From: Novosphingobium terrae
GTDB taxonomy: Bacteria; Pseudomonadota; Alphaproteobacteria; Sphingomonadales; Sphingomonadaceae
Reading direction: 5' to 3'
Assembly: GCF_017163935.1 (NCBI RefSeq)
Contig: NZ_JABVZR010000002.1
Location: 2,542,001 to 2,606,000 of the forward strand
DNA length: 64,000 nucleotides
Every line of letters begins with the position of its first letter. Position 1 is the stretch's first letter. This document shows positions 9,383-18,265 of the stretch, in pieces. The notes below the pieces were generated by a model that ran no database searches, was not told where the DNA came from, and worked only from the letters and a program-made list of their open reading frames with translations. A program made the translations under genes and the position numbers.

Positions 9383-9450
9383 AAGCTGCGCGCCGCCCTT
9401 GCGGGGGCGGCAGCAAGACCGGCTTCGGGAGCCCGACCGGCCTTGACCTG

Positions 9451-9476
9451 GCCCGCCCCGCCGCAACGGGGCGGGC
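9451..9476. terminator. Strong GC hairpin between convergent genes
   Basis: GCCCGCCCCG (9451-9460) pairs perfectly with CGGGGCGGGC (9467-9476) around a six-base loop. It sits between the stops of the BBP2 porin and the membrane protein on the other strand. The flanking T-runs are poor, but stem strength and position support bidirectional termination. Confidence 0.6.
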
Positions 9477-9494
9477 GCCTTGTCGTTGCAGCAG

Positions 9495-10508
9495 TTACGC
9501 TGCGTGCTGCCCCAGACGCCAATGCAGAAGCTGAAGGAAGGCGCCCGGTTCGTCCAGCCGGAAGGCGATGTGACGGATCGGGGCTTGTTTGCCGCACAAG
9601 GATCGGCGCGGCAGGGGCTCTTTCAGGCGTAGCAGGACATTGGGCCAGGCCAAAAGGGCGGCATTTAATGTCGCAGGATCGCGGATTGTTTCACCGGGAA
9701 AATTTGTCTCCACCGTCGCCACGGCGGCGAAAGGGATCAGGCGGTCGATCAGAAAACCGGTTCGCACGCGAATGCCCTCGGCCGTCAGCAGCACGGGACG
9801 GAAACGGAACGATTTGATCAGACCCAGCAGATAGACGAAGCCGACATCGCTGATCAGGAACATGGCGATCGCTGCCTTGTGGTTCCAATGTCCGATCACA
9901 AGATGATAGGTGGTGATCTCGATGGCCGACAGGATCAGTAATGTCGCGCAGATCGGCGTCAGATGCCGGTGATAGGCAAAGGCGCGGCTCTTCTCTGGAA
10001 TATCCGCCGGGCCGCTCCAGCGAAACAGCGCCATATGCAGGATCGTCAGTTCGGCGGTGGCCAGACGGACAAGGGCCTTGGGCACAAGTTCAGAGAGGGC
10101 CGCAGGCCATCGATCCTGAGGGTTTTGGCCGGGCATGGTGAGGGTACGCCGGGCGTGCAACAGGCTGCGCAGGACCCAGGTGAGGGTTATGGTCGCCATG
10201 CCTGCCACGATCACCGGTCTGGCCCATAAGGCGTCGCGCAATTGCGGCGGGCAGATCAGCCATACGGTGAAACTCGCCCCGGCCAGAGTGCCCAGAATTG
10301 TCTGCCCGCTCGGGCGTCCGGATGATCGGGCCAGAAGCGACAGCATCATGGTGTCCGCAACGACCCAGAGAACAAGAAACAGGGCGATCTGCGGATGAGC
10401 CGACGCCCATGATGAATGAACTGCCGCAGCCGCCAAAGCAATGACGCCAAATGCCGCTGCTTTCACGAGGGTTTGTGTTGGTAAGAGGCTGGCTGGCGAA
10501 GCGCTCAT
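9495..10508 (-). CDS. Multi-pass membrane protein of unknown function
   Basis: The product is 337 residues. I count about six hydrophobic segments in the first 230 residues, for example VKAAAFGVIALAAAAVH, IALFLVLWVVADTMML and MFLISDVGFVYLLGLI. A soluble C-terminal part of about 100 residues (RPVLLTAEGIRVRTGFLIDRL onward) looks like a beta-rich PH-like module. I know no named family. GGAG lies six bases before ATG 10508; an ATG at 10514 directly abuts the same site and is less likely. It has no operon partner: the hydrolase gene upstream ends about 130 bases away with no overlap. Confidence 0.6.
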   Translation of the reverse strand: MSASPASLLPTQTLVKAAAFGVIALAAAAVHSSWASAHPQIALFLVLWVVADTMMLSLLARSSGRPSGQTILGTLAGASFTVWLICPPQLRDALWARPVIVAGMATITLTWVLRSLLHARRTLTMPGQNPQDRWPAALSELVPKALVRLATAELTILHMALFRWSGPADIPEKSRAFAYHRHLTPICATLLILSAIEITTYHLVIGHWNHKAAIAMFLISDVGFVYLLGLIKSFRFRPVLLTAEGIRVRTGFLIDRLIPFAAVATVETNFPGETIRDPATLNAALLAWPNVLLRLKEPLPRRSLCGKQAPIRHIAFRLDEPGAFLQLLHWRLGQHAA

Positions 10509-10637
10509 CTCCATCTCCTCGAAGGGGCGGGGCAGATCTGTTCTTCTTGCTTTTTCCTATCTTTTTCTCGCCGGGATGGCCAGTGTCTTTCCGGCAGGAT
10601 GAAGGCTGTGCAGTTGAGACAATGCTGAGCGACAGGT

Positions 10638-12116
10638 TCAATCGCGGCGGCGTTGCAGGCGGATGGTGGTGATCGTTTCCGGTTGAACCGAAACGGTAAA
10701 ATGGTCTCGCCCGGGCTTGGGCTTTCCGGCATCCGCGTGCTGATCGCCTGACGTCACGATGGTCTGGATCGACCAATCGCCTGCTATGCTCAGCACCAGC
10801 TGGCGCGGTGTCGCGCCGGGATTGACATGCACAAAGACAAGCTCTCGCCCGTCCGGATTGGCGGCGCCGATCGTATCCTCGTCGGCGGGGCGGAAGAGGC
10901 GCATGCCGGGGCGGATATAGCGGCTGAAATTGGCCATCGCCCAATATTTCATCGTGATGGAGAGCGGGTGCGGTGCTTCGGGCGGGGCTTGCAGATCCAT
11001 CTTGATCAGACCCCAGTTGGAGCCGGCTTTGCCGTCGCGCGCGCTCAGAGTCTCCACGGCCTGCCAGAAGATCCAGGCGGCAGGTTGCAGATGCCGCAGG
11101 TCGGCGATGATATGATCGGCCAGCGCCAGCGCAGGAGCCATACCGGTGAAGCTTTCAGGGCCTTTGTCGGGCGTATCGTTTTCCGACATCCATAGGCGGA
11201 TCTGCGCTGCCTTGGCTGCATCGCGGACACCGGTCTGGTACAATGTGCCGTAGCTATGAACATTGAGCTGGCCGATCAGTGACCGTGTTGTTGCCGGATA
11301 GGCCTTCCAATCGGTCAGGAATGTATCGGAATTGGTTTCATCCATCGCCGCGATCTGCGTGGTGAGCCTGCGCTCTTGCAATGCCTTTGCGGAAGCCTCG
11401 ATCATGGCCGCCTGACGCGCCGGGCTCCAATGAGCGCCCTCTTGCGTGTTGGCGGCGTACCAGTAATCGGTGTTGGGCTCATTGACCGGGGAGAGGGTGC
11501 GGAACCGGATGCCGTGGCGGCGTTGCAAGGCCTCGACCGAACGGGCCAGATATTGCGCGAAGGCCTGCTCCTGCCCGGCGCGCAGATTGTCGTCACGGCC
11601 CTTCTCCGCGCCTGATACGCGCCCGCTGATCGTCATGAACCAGGGTGGAGAATTGGAGAAGGCCTCAAAGATAGCCGCAGGCACGCGGGCCTTGACCGCA
11701 TCGAGCCACCAGCGCTGGTTGGGATCGGCGTTCCAGTCCCACATGTCGGGCTGATCGGGGCGCCACCAGTCGGTGCCCGATGTGCCTGACGGTTGGTGCC
11801 AGTAACCGGGCACGGCGCCGCCGGTGCGCAGATAGGGCGGTGTATCCGCCGCATTGCCGCCACCGATGTTGAAGCGCGCGATGGTCCAGCCGAGGCCATC
11901 CTTGCCATAGAAGAGATCAGCCAGATGCTCGCGGACGGGGGCCGGGTAGCCGCCCGTCACCTCGGCAAACCAGGCGAGGGCGGTGCCCCAGCCCTCGAAG
12001 GCCGGGCCATCGGTTGCGCGATCCGCTGACAGCGCGATGGTGACGGGGCGCTCGGCAGCCTGCGCCGGGCAGGAGGCCGCCAGCAGCGTCGCCATCAGCA
12101 GACCTTGCCTGATCAC
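10638..12116 (-). CDS. GH30 glycosidase, likely endo-beta-1,6-galactanase
   Basis: This is a 492-residue secreted enzyme with signal peptide MATLLAASCPAQA. FEGWGTALAWFAE and RFNIGGGN are typical of the GH30 subfamily that contains endo-beta-1,6-galactanases. The acid/base is Glu213 in VNEPNTDYW and the nucleophile is Glu312 in MSENDT. A C-terminal beta domain (about 400-492) follows the barrel, as usual in GH30. It starts at GTG 12116, which overlaps the TGA of the GH27 gene by four bases; ATG 12095 is an alternative. It is last of three coupled hydrolase genes. Predicted job: cut the beta-1,6-galactan side chain of arabinogalactan. Subfamily assignment is from motif memory. Confidence 0.8.
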   Translation of the reverse strand: MIRQGLLMATLLAASCPAQAAERPVTIALSADRATDGPAFEGWGTALAWFAEVTGGYPAPVREHLADLFYGKDGLGWTIARFNIGGGNAADTPPYLRTGGAVPGYWHQPSGTSGTDWWRPDQPDMWDWNADPNQRWWLDAVKARVPAAIFEAFSNSPPWFMTISGRVSGAEKGRDDNLRAGQEQAFAQYLARSVEALQRRHGIRFRTLSPVNEPNTDYWYAANTQEGAHWSPARQAAMIEASAKALQERRLTTQIAAMDETNSDTFLTDWKAYPATTRSLIGQLNVHSYGTLYQTGVRDAAKAAQIRLWMSENDTPDKGPESFTGMAPALALADHIIADLRHLQPAAWIFWQAVETLSARDGKAGSNWGLIKMDLQAPPEAPHPLSITMKYWAMANFSRYIRPGMRLFRPADEDTIGAANPDGRELVFVHVNPGATPRQLVLSIAGDWSIQTIVTSGDQHADAGKPKPGRDHFTVSVQPETITTIRLQRRRD

Positions 12117-13456
12117 GCCGCAGACAGTCGATAAAGTCGTGACCCATGCGGGGGCACATCGCGCGTGAAGATGGCGCCGGTCTGTCCTTCATCCTTGCGC
12201 TGCCACAGATCGCGCACCTTGGCCGCTCCCGGTAGCTCAAGGCGCGGCAGATCGAGCCTCACCTGCTTGGCCGTATCGGCAATGTTGAACAGCGCCAGAT
12301 ACCATGCACCATCCGGGGCTCGCGCCGACCAGACCGGCGCATCATCCTCCCAGAAATGGGGCTGGTTGGCGTGGCTCGACTGGTTGATGGCCAGCACTTC
12401 GGGATTGGTCAGCAGCGCCAGCGTGGCCGGGGTAAGGTGGCGCAGATCGCCGCCCATGATCAGGGGCGAGCGGGCGATGCTCCACAGTGTCATCAGCGTC
12501 TGCTGTTCGTCGGGGGTGAAACTGGTTTCGCGCGTGCCCATTTTCAGGCGACCGAGCGGCAGCATATCGGCATCGGGCCAACCGCTCAGGCCCTTCATCG
12601 CTCCGTTCCAGTTCGCCAACCGGGTGAACTGCGCCTTGAGCATCGCCCAGTCATCCCAGAAATCATCCGAGATGCGCCACATCTGCGCATGCTGGCTGGC
12701 ATGCACAGCGCGCGACACCGGCGTTTCGCCGGGCGACATGCTCAGCATCATCGGGCGGCCCGAGCGGGTGATGGCCGTTGCGATGGCCTCGATCTCGGGC
12801 GCATGGGCGTCATAGGGGCGGCTCAGATCATCGACCTTGACGAAATCCACGCCCCATGAGGCCAGCAGTTTGAACACGCTGTCGTAATAGGCCTGAGCGC
12901 CGGGGCGGCGCATATCCACGCCATACATATCCGGGTTCCAGGCGCAGACGCTGCTGGTGTCGGCGATGGCGCGGGCGGTGGTCCGGGTGCCCAGCACCGG
13001 CAGATCGCGCTCCACGGCAAGGCGCGGAATGCCGCGCAGCAGATGGACGCCAAAGCGCAGGCCCATGGCATGCACGCGCCGGGCCAGAGGGGCAAAGCCC
13101 TTGCCGCCCTCGCTTGAGGGAAAGCGGTTCGGGGCGGGCAGCAGGCGCCCATAGCCATCCATCGCGGGCACGGGTTTCACGTTGTAATCATAGCCGGTGG
13201 CGCTGGGATCGTACCACTGGATGTCGACGGTCAGAATGTCATAGCCGGAGGGCAGCAATTCGCGCGCCATGATCTGGGCGTTTTCCAGCGTCTGCGCCTC
13301 GGTGATGGTGGTGGCGAAGCTGTTCCAGCTGTTCCAGCCCATCGGCGGCCGGGGGGCCAGAGGACGGCGCGAGGGCACAGGGGCAGCTTTCACCGCAGCG
13401 GCAGCCATCCCGCCAGCCACACCGCTGGCCAGCAGCGAGCGACGCGAGACCTTCAT
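12113..13456 (-). CDS. GH27 alpha-galactosidase or beta-L-arabinopyranosidase
   Basis: The protein has 447 residues. It begins with a twin-arginine type leader (SRRSLLASGVAGG) and then the GH27 signature PPMGWNSWNSF. The nucleophile is Asp209 in VKVDDL; the acid/base lies in RISDDFWDDW (264-265). LIMGGDLRHL and the small C-terminal beta domain fit the family. GH27 members remove alpha-galactose or beta-L-arabinopyranose; both occur on arabinogalactan, so sequence alone does not decide. The ATG overlaps the GH35-like stop, and its own stop overlaps the GH30 start, so all three are translated as a unit. Tat export implies a folded periplasmic enzyme. Confidence 0.87.
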   Translation of the reverse strand: MKVSRRSLLASGVAGGMAAAAVKAAPVPSRRPLAPRPPMGWNSWNSFATTITEAQTLENAQIMARELLPSGYDILTVDIQWYDPSATGYDYNVKPVPAMDGYGRLLPAPNRFPSSEGGKGFAPLARRVHAMGLRFGVHLLRGIPRLAVERDLPVLGTRTTARAIADTSSVCAWNPDMYGVDMRRPGAQAYYDSVFKLLASWGVDFVKVDDLSRPYDAHAPEIEAIATAITRSGRPMMLSMSPGETPVSRAVHASQHAQMWRISDDFWDDWAMLKAQFTRLANWNGAMKGLSGWPDADMLPLGRLKMGTRETSFTPDEQQTLMTLWSIARSPLIMGGDLRHLTPATLALLTNPEVLAINQSSHANQPHFWEDDAPVWSARAPDGAWYLALFNIADTAKQVRLDLPRLELPGAAKVRDLWQRKDEGQTGAIFTRDVPPHGSRLYRLSAA

Positions 13457-15036
13457 CGCACCACCTGCGTCGTCACCATCAGCGACTTGCCCGAAGCAGG
13501 CAGCACCAGCCCGAAGGCCGTTTCATCACCATTAAGCAGGCGATCGCGCACCCATCGTCCATCCATAAAATGCCCTTCCTCCACGCTGACCAGTTCGACA
13601 TGGCCCGCTGTGCCCAGCCTGGGCGCAAACAACAGATTGGTCGAAGCGCCGACAATCAGAAAGCGGTTCGCCTCGACCTGCGCCACGATCACCCGGCCCG
13701 ACAGATCCGCATTGCCCTGCCCGCGCGGGCCGCCATAGCCGTCGCGCACCTCGCCGAAGCGGGCCACGGCCTCGATGCCATCAAAGGTGAGGGGGATGTT
13801 GGCCATGCCGTCTTCCTCAACGGCGGAGAGGGCATGGCCCGCATCGCGCAAAGGCAGCAGGAAAGGCGCGGCATCGCGCAGCAATTGGTAATCGAGGGCG
13901 ATGGGTTCGATGGCCTCTTGCCCCTTGCTGATGCCGAAGCCTTCATCGATGCCGAATTTGGAAATGCCGACGCTATGGGGCTGGGCGATGGTCCAGAAGG
14001 CGTGGCGGGCATGGGCCATGCTGCCCCCGGTTTCCGGCACGAAGAGCGGATTGCCGGGGATGTCATAGGCCTTGGCGATCTGTGTGTAGGGCGCGACGTT
14101 GGTGTCGTAATTGTCCACGCCGACCACATCGATCGCAGGCGCCAGCGCTTTCCATTGCGGCAGCAGCCATGACACCGCGCCGCCGCTGGGGCTGCTGTCT
14201 CCGGGGCGGAGCAGGCCGGGCTGCTCGCGCGGCCAGACATTGGCATACATCGGCAGATCATAGGCCTTGCGCCCCGCGGCCGCGACCGCGCCGATGTAGC
14301 GTGCGGTGTGATAGGCCATAAAGGCCTCGGGCGCCTTTTCGGCATAGTTATCCTGCCATGAGCCTTGCTTGGCGCCGGGCATATCGGCGGGGACGGGAGC
14401 GGTGAACAGGGCCTCGGCTGCTGCGGAATGATCGCGGTCTGCGCCCAGCGTGCCGGCCTCATTTTCCACCTGCACCATGATGATGGTGCGTTGTTTGGCA
14501 TCCACCGCCTTGATGTGAGCCATCAGTGCGGCGAAAGCTTTGGCATCGGCGTTGCGGCTGGCTTCGGCAATGGGGGAAAGCGCGTCGATGGGGTGGTGAT
14601 CGGCGTCTTCCACGCGCGGGAAGCGCTGCGTGTCGTGCTTCACCCAGGCCGGGGCGTAGGACATTTTCGCGTTTTTCCAGCTGCCGAACCACAGCAGGGC
14701 GATGCGAATATGTTGAGCGCGGGCTTCGGCGATCAGGCCATCGATGATGGAGAAGTCGAAACGGCCTTCTTCGGGTTCGATGCTTTCCCAGCCCAGCGGG
14801 ACCATCACCGTGTTGGCATGGCTGCGCTTGATGGCCGGGGCGAGGGCGTGAAAGGTGTCAGGAAAACCGGAGGAATTGTTGAGCTGAATGCCGAGAACCA
14901 GAAAGGGCTTGCCATCGACGGTCAGCACGGGCTGGCCGGAGGCGTCACGCGAAAAGCGACTGTCCTGAGCCTGCGTGGCGGGCGCCGCCCCCAGTGTGGC
15001 CAGCAAGGCGGCCACTGCGGCCAGTCTCTTTTTCAT
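13453..15036 (-). CDS. GH35-like beta-galactosidase with C-terminal DUF5597-type domain
   Basis: The product is 527 residues with signal peptide MKKRLAAVAALLATLGAAPATQA. The barrel carries LGWESIEPEEGRFDF, acid/base Glu193 in QVENEAG and candidate nucleophile Glu335 in FVPETGG. The C-terminal third (about 390-527) is a beta domain of the DUF5597 kind found on this branch of GH35-like enzymes. GGGGGAAGG precedes the chosen ATG; the open frame continues 31 codons upstream but lacks a signal peptide there. It is first of three coupled hydrolase genes and divergent from the TonB receptor at 15403. Expected activity: exo removal of beta-galactose in the periplasm. Confidence 0.8.
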   Translation of the reverse strand: MKKRLAAVAALLATLGAAPATQAQDSRFSRDASGQPVLTVDGKPFLVLGIQLNNSSGFPDTFHALAPAIKRSHANTVMVPLGWESIEPEEGRFDFSIIDGLIAEARAQHIRIALLWFGSWKNAKMSYAPAWVKHDTQRFPRVEDADHHPIDALSPIAEASRNADAKAFAALMAHIKAVDAKQRTIIMVQVENEAGTLGADRDHSAAAEALFTAPVPADMPGAKQGSWQDNYAEKAPEAFMAYHTARYIGAVAAAGRKAYDLPMYANVWPREQPGLLRPGDSSPSGGAVSWLLPQWKALAPAIDVVGVDNYDTNVAPYTQIAKAYDIPGNPLFVPETGGSMAHARHAFWTIAQPHSVGISKFGIDEGFGISKGQEAIEPIALDYQLLRDAAPFLLPLRDAGHALSAVEEDGMANIPLTFDGIEAVARFGEVRDGYGGPRGQGNADLSGRVIVAQVEANRFLIVGASTNLLFAPRLGTAGHVELVSVEEGHFMDGRWVRDRLLNGDETAFGLVLPASGKSLMVTTQVVR

Positions 15037-15122
15037 CAAACCTTCCCCCTCTTTTGATGGCTCTGCCGGTCGCTGGCTTTGCACGGTTGGGCGTGGCCTT
15101 TGTGGCGTGTTTGGGAGCCTTA

Positions 15123-15133
15123 TTGTCATACTA
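15123..15133. promoter_or_regulatory. Candidate GntR/FadR-type operator, leftward promoter
   Basis: TTGT-CAT-ACTA has the GT(N3)AC core used by FadR-type GntR regulators and is a near-palindrome. It lies just downstream of a possible -10 (TATAGT read on the minus strand), 87 bases before the GH35-like ATG. The regulator encoded at 23380 is the obvious candidate. Confidence 0.4.
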
Positions 15134-15323
15134 TAATGGCTTATCTAGTCGATCAAGTCAGATAAATTTTCCATCCAGCGGCTCAAAACGGCTTGTTGAG
15201 ATGGCGGGTTTGCCTGTCTGGGCCGCGCGCATTAATATAATGATTAAACTATGAAAAAATATAATATCGGTGCAGGTTTGAGAAGGCTGAATCGAGATTC
15301 TTCAGTCGTTCATAAAAAATCTC

Positions 15324-15334
15324 TTGTTGGACAA
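15324..15334. promoter_or_regulatory. Candidate GntR/FadR-type operator over the TonB receptor promoter
   Basis: TTGT-TGG-ACAA is a perfect inverted repeat with a GT(N3)AC core. It overlaps a plausible -35 (TTGTTG, 15324-15329), which is followed by a 16-base spacer and TAAATA at 15346-15351. Binding there would block the TonB receptor operon. The rest of the 366-base gap (15037-15402) shows no gene. Confidence 0.45.
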
Positions 15335-15402
15335 ATGATTCTGCCTAAATATGACAAGGCAAGATGCACCGCAAAGTGGGCAAACAGGGGAGTGGATCAA
15401 TC

Positions 15403-18204
15403 ATGCAGCGTTTTCGCTATCGCTATCTTATGAGCGCGTCCGTCACGGCGGCCTGTACTCTTCTGGCGGGCGTCCCCGCTTTCGCCGCCGATGATCAGCA
15501 AGTTGTCGCAGCCAGTCCTTTGGCGCAGCAAGTGCCCGGCTCATCTCCCGCCAATTCTCAGGATATCATCGTGACCGGCGTGCGGGCCAGCCTCCGCTCG
15601 GCCCAGGCGATCAAGCGCAATGCCAATCAGATCGTTGATTCCGTTGAGGCGACCGACATCGGCAAGCTGCCTGACGCCAACACGGTCGAGGCGCTGCAGC
15701 GCATCACCGGCGTGCAGATCCAGCGCCGCTATGGCGAGGGCGCGACCGATTTCGACCACCGCACACAGCCCGCCATCACGGTGCGCGGGTTGACGCAGGT
15801 CAGCAATTTCATCGATGGACGCGCGGCGATTTCGGCGGCGGGCGGGCGTTCGCTCGATCTGGAGGCGCTGCCGCCTGAACTGCTGGCGGGCATCGATGTC
15901 TACAAGAATCCGCCCGCCGATACGATCGAGGGCGATATCGCCGGTGTGGTCAACATCCGCACCCGCCTGCCTTTCGATGCCAAGGGGCAAGTCATCAGCG
16001 CCACGGTCAAGGGCAATTATTATGACCGCGCCAAGAAGACGGGCGACAGTTTTTCTCTGCTCTACAGCAATCGCTTCGATACCTCGATCGGCGAGATGGG
16101 TTTCCTGGTCAACGTCAGCTATGCCAAGAGCTTCTATCAGCAGGATGCGCTGATCATCGGCGCCTATGGCCCCGTGCCCGCCGGAACCACCATTCCGGGC
16201 GCCCCGGCCAATGCGCAGGTGCCCTATGGTGTGCAGATCTATGACGACAGCGGCAACCGCCAGCGCATCGGTGCGGCCGGCGCCTTCCAGTGGCAACCCA
16301 ACAGCACGTTGCTGGTGACGGCGCAAGCGCTCTATTCGCGCTACAAGTTCTACCGTCAGGGCAAATATTACTATTACAACAACAACGGCAATCCCTCGAC
16401 CACGCCGCTCAATGGCGGGAACTTCACCTTTGACAGTTCGGGTTATGCCACCTCCGGCTCGCTCAGCAATATGGTCTTTGAATCCTCGCGTTTCGATCAG
16501 GATCTGACTGATACCGTCGGCAATTACACGCTGAATGTGAAATGGAACCCCAACAACCGGATCAAGAGCACCTTCGATTTCCAATATCTGAAATCGACCT
16601 ACAATGCCGATCGCAACGGCTTCGTCATTTCGCTCTACGATCAGGCGGGTGAGACGCCTTACACCGCCCTGCATCAGAGCATCGTCGATTTCGATCTGCG
16701 CGGATCGCGGCCCGTCTGGAATGTGCGCGATCCCGGCCTGCTGTCCAACCCGGCCAATTACGCTTTCACCTATATGGCCGATGCCATTCAGCGCAACGAG
16801 GCCGATCAACTCGCGCTGCGCTACGATCTGGAATATGATGCCGAGGGCGGCTTCCTGAAAAAGCTGCGCGGCGGCGCGCGTTATGCCGACAGCACGGTTG
16901 ATCTGCGCGGCACCTGGAACGCCTTCTGCCTGGTGCCCAGCGGCCCGAATGCGGCCTGCAACGCCACGGCGGGGACACCTTTTGTGCCGGTTTCGGCGCA
17001 TCCCGAACTGGCAATCAGCGGCCCGTCCTCCAACTTCTTTGACGGACGCACGCTGACCGGCGGCATCCTCTATCCCAACTTCGAATCCGGCTCCAACCTT
17101 TGGGACAGCCTGACCAAGACCGAGGCGCTGTTCGGCGCGACGCCGAAGAACTATTTCGCCCCCGCCGATCTCAATCATCAAACGGAAAAGTCGATCAGTG
17201 GCTATGTCACGGCGGACTTTGCCAACCGGCTGTTCGGTCTTGATTTCGACGGCAGCGCGGGTGTGCGCGTGGTCAACACCAAGACCGGTTCCACCGGTGT
17301 GATCATCAACAATGACGGTTCGATGTCGCCGCTCGATGTGCGGCGCAGCTACACGAAAGCGCTGCCCAGCTTCAATTTGAGGCTGCATCTGGCACCCAAG
17401 GTTCAGGCACGTTTTGCCTTTTCGCAATCCTTCGCGCGGCCCAATTTCGACCAGATGTCGACCAATGTGACGCTCAATCAGGTGACGCAGGTCAGCCCGC
17501 TGACCGGGCGGCCCAGCGGCTCCTCGGGCAATCCCTATCTCAGCCCCATCACTTCGACCAATTATGACGCCACCGTGGAATGGTATTTCGCCCAGTCCGG
17601 ATCGCTGACGGGTGGCCTGTTCTACAAGCAGGTCGATGGTTTTCTGGCCAGCGGTACGGTGGTGCGTAGCTACAATGGCACGCCTTTCGACATCGGAACT
17701 ACGGTCAATTCGGGCAAAGGCACGATCAAGGGCTTTGAAATTGCCTATCAGCAGTTCTTCGATTTCCTGCCGGGCATCTTCAGCGGCTTTGGTCTTCAGG
17801 CCAATTACACCTTTGTCGACAGCAGCGTGACCAATCCTTTCGCGGCGACCGGCAGCAACATCCCGATGACCGTGCCATTGGAGAAGCTTTCCAAGCACAG
17901 CTATAATCTGGTGGGGCTCTATCAGAAGGGGCCGGTCTCGGGGCGCTTGGCGTGGAGCTGGCGCGGCACCTATCTGGATACCACTTATGGCAGCGGCGCC
18001 AATGGTTTGCCGCAGTTCCAGAAGCCCTATGCCTCGCTTGATGCTTCGGTGAGCTACAACATCACCAAGCATATTGCGGTGTCGCTCGATGCGGTGAATT
18101 TGCTCAACCGCATGACCGAAACCTACATCAACACCACCAGCCAGCCGCTGCAATATACGCTGAATGACCGGCGTTACGGCTTCTCGCTGCGCGCAACCTA
18201 TTAA
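15403..18204 (+). CDS. TonB-dependent receptor, oligosaccharide type
   Basis: The product has 933 residues: a signal peptide ending near AFAADD, a plug domain and a 22-strand-type barrel ending in LRATY. The plug has DIIVTGVRASLRSAQAIKR, DANTVEALQRITGVQIQR, PAITVRGL and the INPPADTIEGDIAGVVNIRT-like stretch, which is the pattern of the Caulobacter/Xanthomonas-type receptors that take up plant oligosaccharides. The start is ATG 15403; an ATG 13 codons upstream is possible. It heads the rightward operon. A terminator follows directly, so this gene should be expressed more than its followers. Likely ligand: galactan fragments, inferred from the neighbouring hydrolases. Confidence 0.92.
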   Translation: MQRFRYRYLMSASVTAACTLLAGVPAFAADDQQVVAASPLAQQVPGSSPANSQDIIVTGVRASLRSAQAIKRNANQIVDSVEATDIGKLPDANTVEALQRITGVQIQRRYGEGATDFDHRTQPAITVRGLTQVSNFIDGRAAISAAGGRSLDLEALPPELLAGIDVYKNPPADTIEGDIAGVVNIRTRLPFDAKGQVISATVKGNYYDRAKKTGDSFSLLYSNRFDTSIGEMGFLVNVSYAKSFYQQDALIIGAYGPVPAGTTIPGAPANAQVPYGVQIYDDSGNRQRIGAAGAFQWQPNSTLLVTAQALYSRYKFYRQGKYYYYNNNGNPSTTPLNGGNFTFDSSGYATSGSLSNMVFESSRFDQDLTDTVGNYTLNVKWNPNNRIKSTFDFQYLKSTYNADRNGFVISLYDQAGETPYTALHQSIVDFDLRGSRPVWNVRDPGLLSNPANYAFTYMADAIQRNEADQLALRYDLEYDAEGGFLKKLRGGARYADSTVDLRGTWNAFCLVPSGPNAACNATAGTPFVPVSAHPELAISGPSSNFFDGRTLTGGILYPNFESGSNLWDSLTKTEALFGATPKNYFAPADLNHQTEKSISGYVTADFANRLFGLDFDGSAGVRVVNTKTGSTGVIINNDGSMSPLDVRRSYTKALPSFNLRLHLAPKVQARFAFSQSFARPNFDQMSTNVTLNQVTQVSPLTGRPSGSSGNPYLSPITSTNYDATVEWYFAQSGSLTGGLFYKQVDGFLASGTVVRSYNGTPFDIGTTVNSGKGTIKGFEIAYQQFFDFLPGIFSGFGLQANYTFVDSSVTNPFAATGSNIPMTVPLEKLSKHSYNLVGLYQKGPVSGRLAWSWRGTYLDTTYGSGANGLPQFQKPYASLDASVSYNITKHIAVSLDAVNLLNRMTETYINTTSQPLQYTLNDRRYGFSLRATY

Positions 18205-18217
18205 GAGACCCTCCCTG

Positions 18218-18251
18218 GACCGGCGGGCGCGGAACCCGCCGGTCACTTTTT
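18218..18251 (+). terminator. Intrinsic terminator between the TonB receptor and DUF6445 gene
   Basis: GACCGGCGGG (18218-18227) pairs perfectly with CCCGCCGGTC (18235-18244) around a seven-base loop, followed by AC and five T. It lies just inside the operon, so it probably lets only part of the transcripts run on into the downstream genes. Confidence 0.75.
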
Positions 18252-18265
18252 AGGTGGAACGTGGG

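Noticed and set aside
15541..18246. A 901-codon open frame on the minus strand opposite the TonB receptor
   Set aside because: It mirrors a real receptor with signal, plug and barrel; its own translation is Arg/His/Gly-rich with no motif and no ribosome site. It is a GC-rich shadow.
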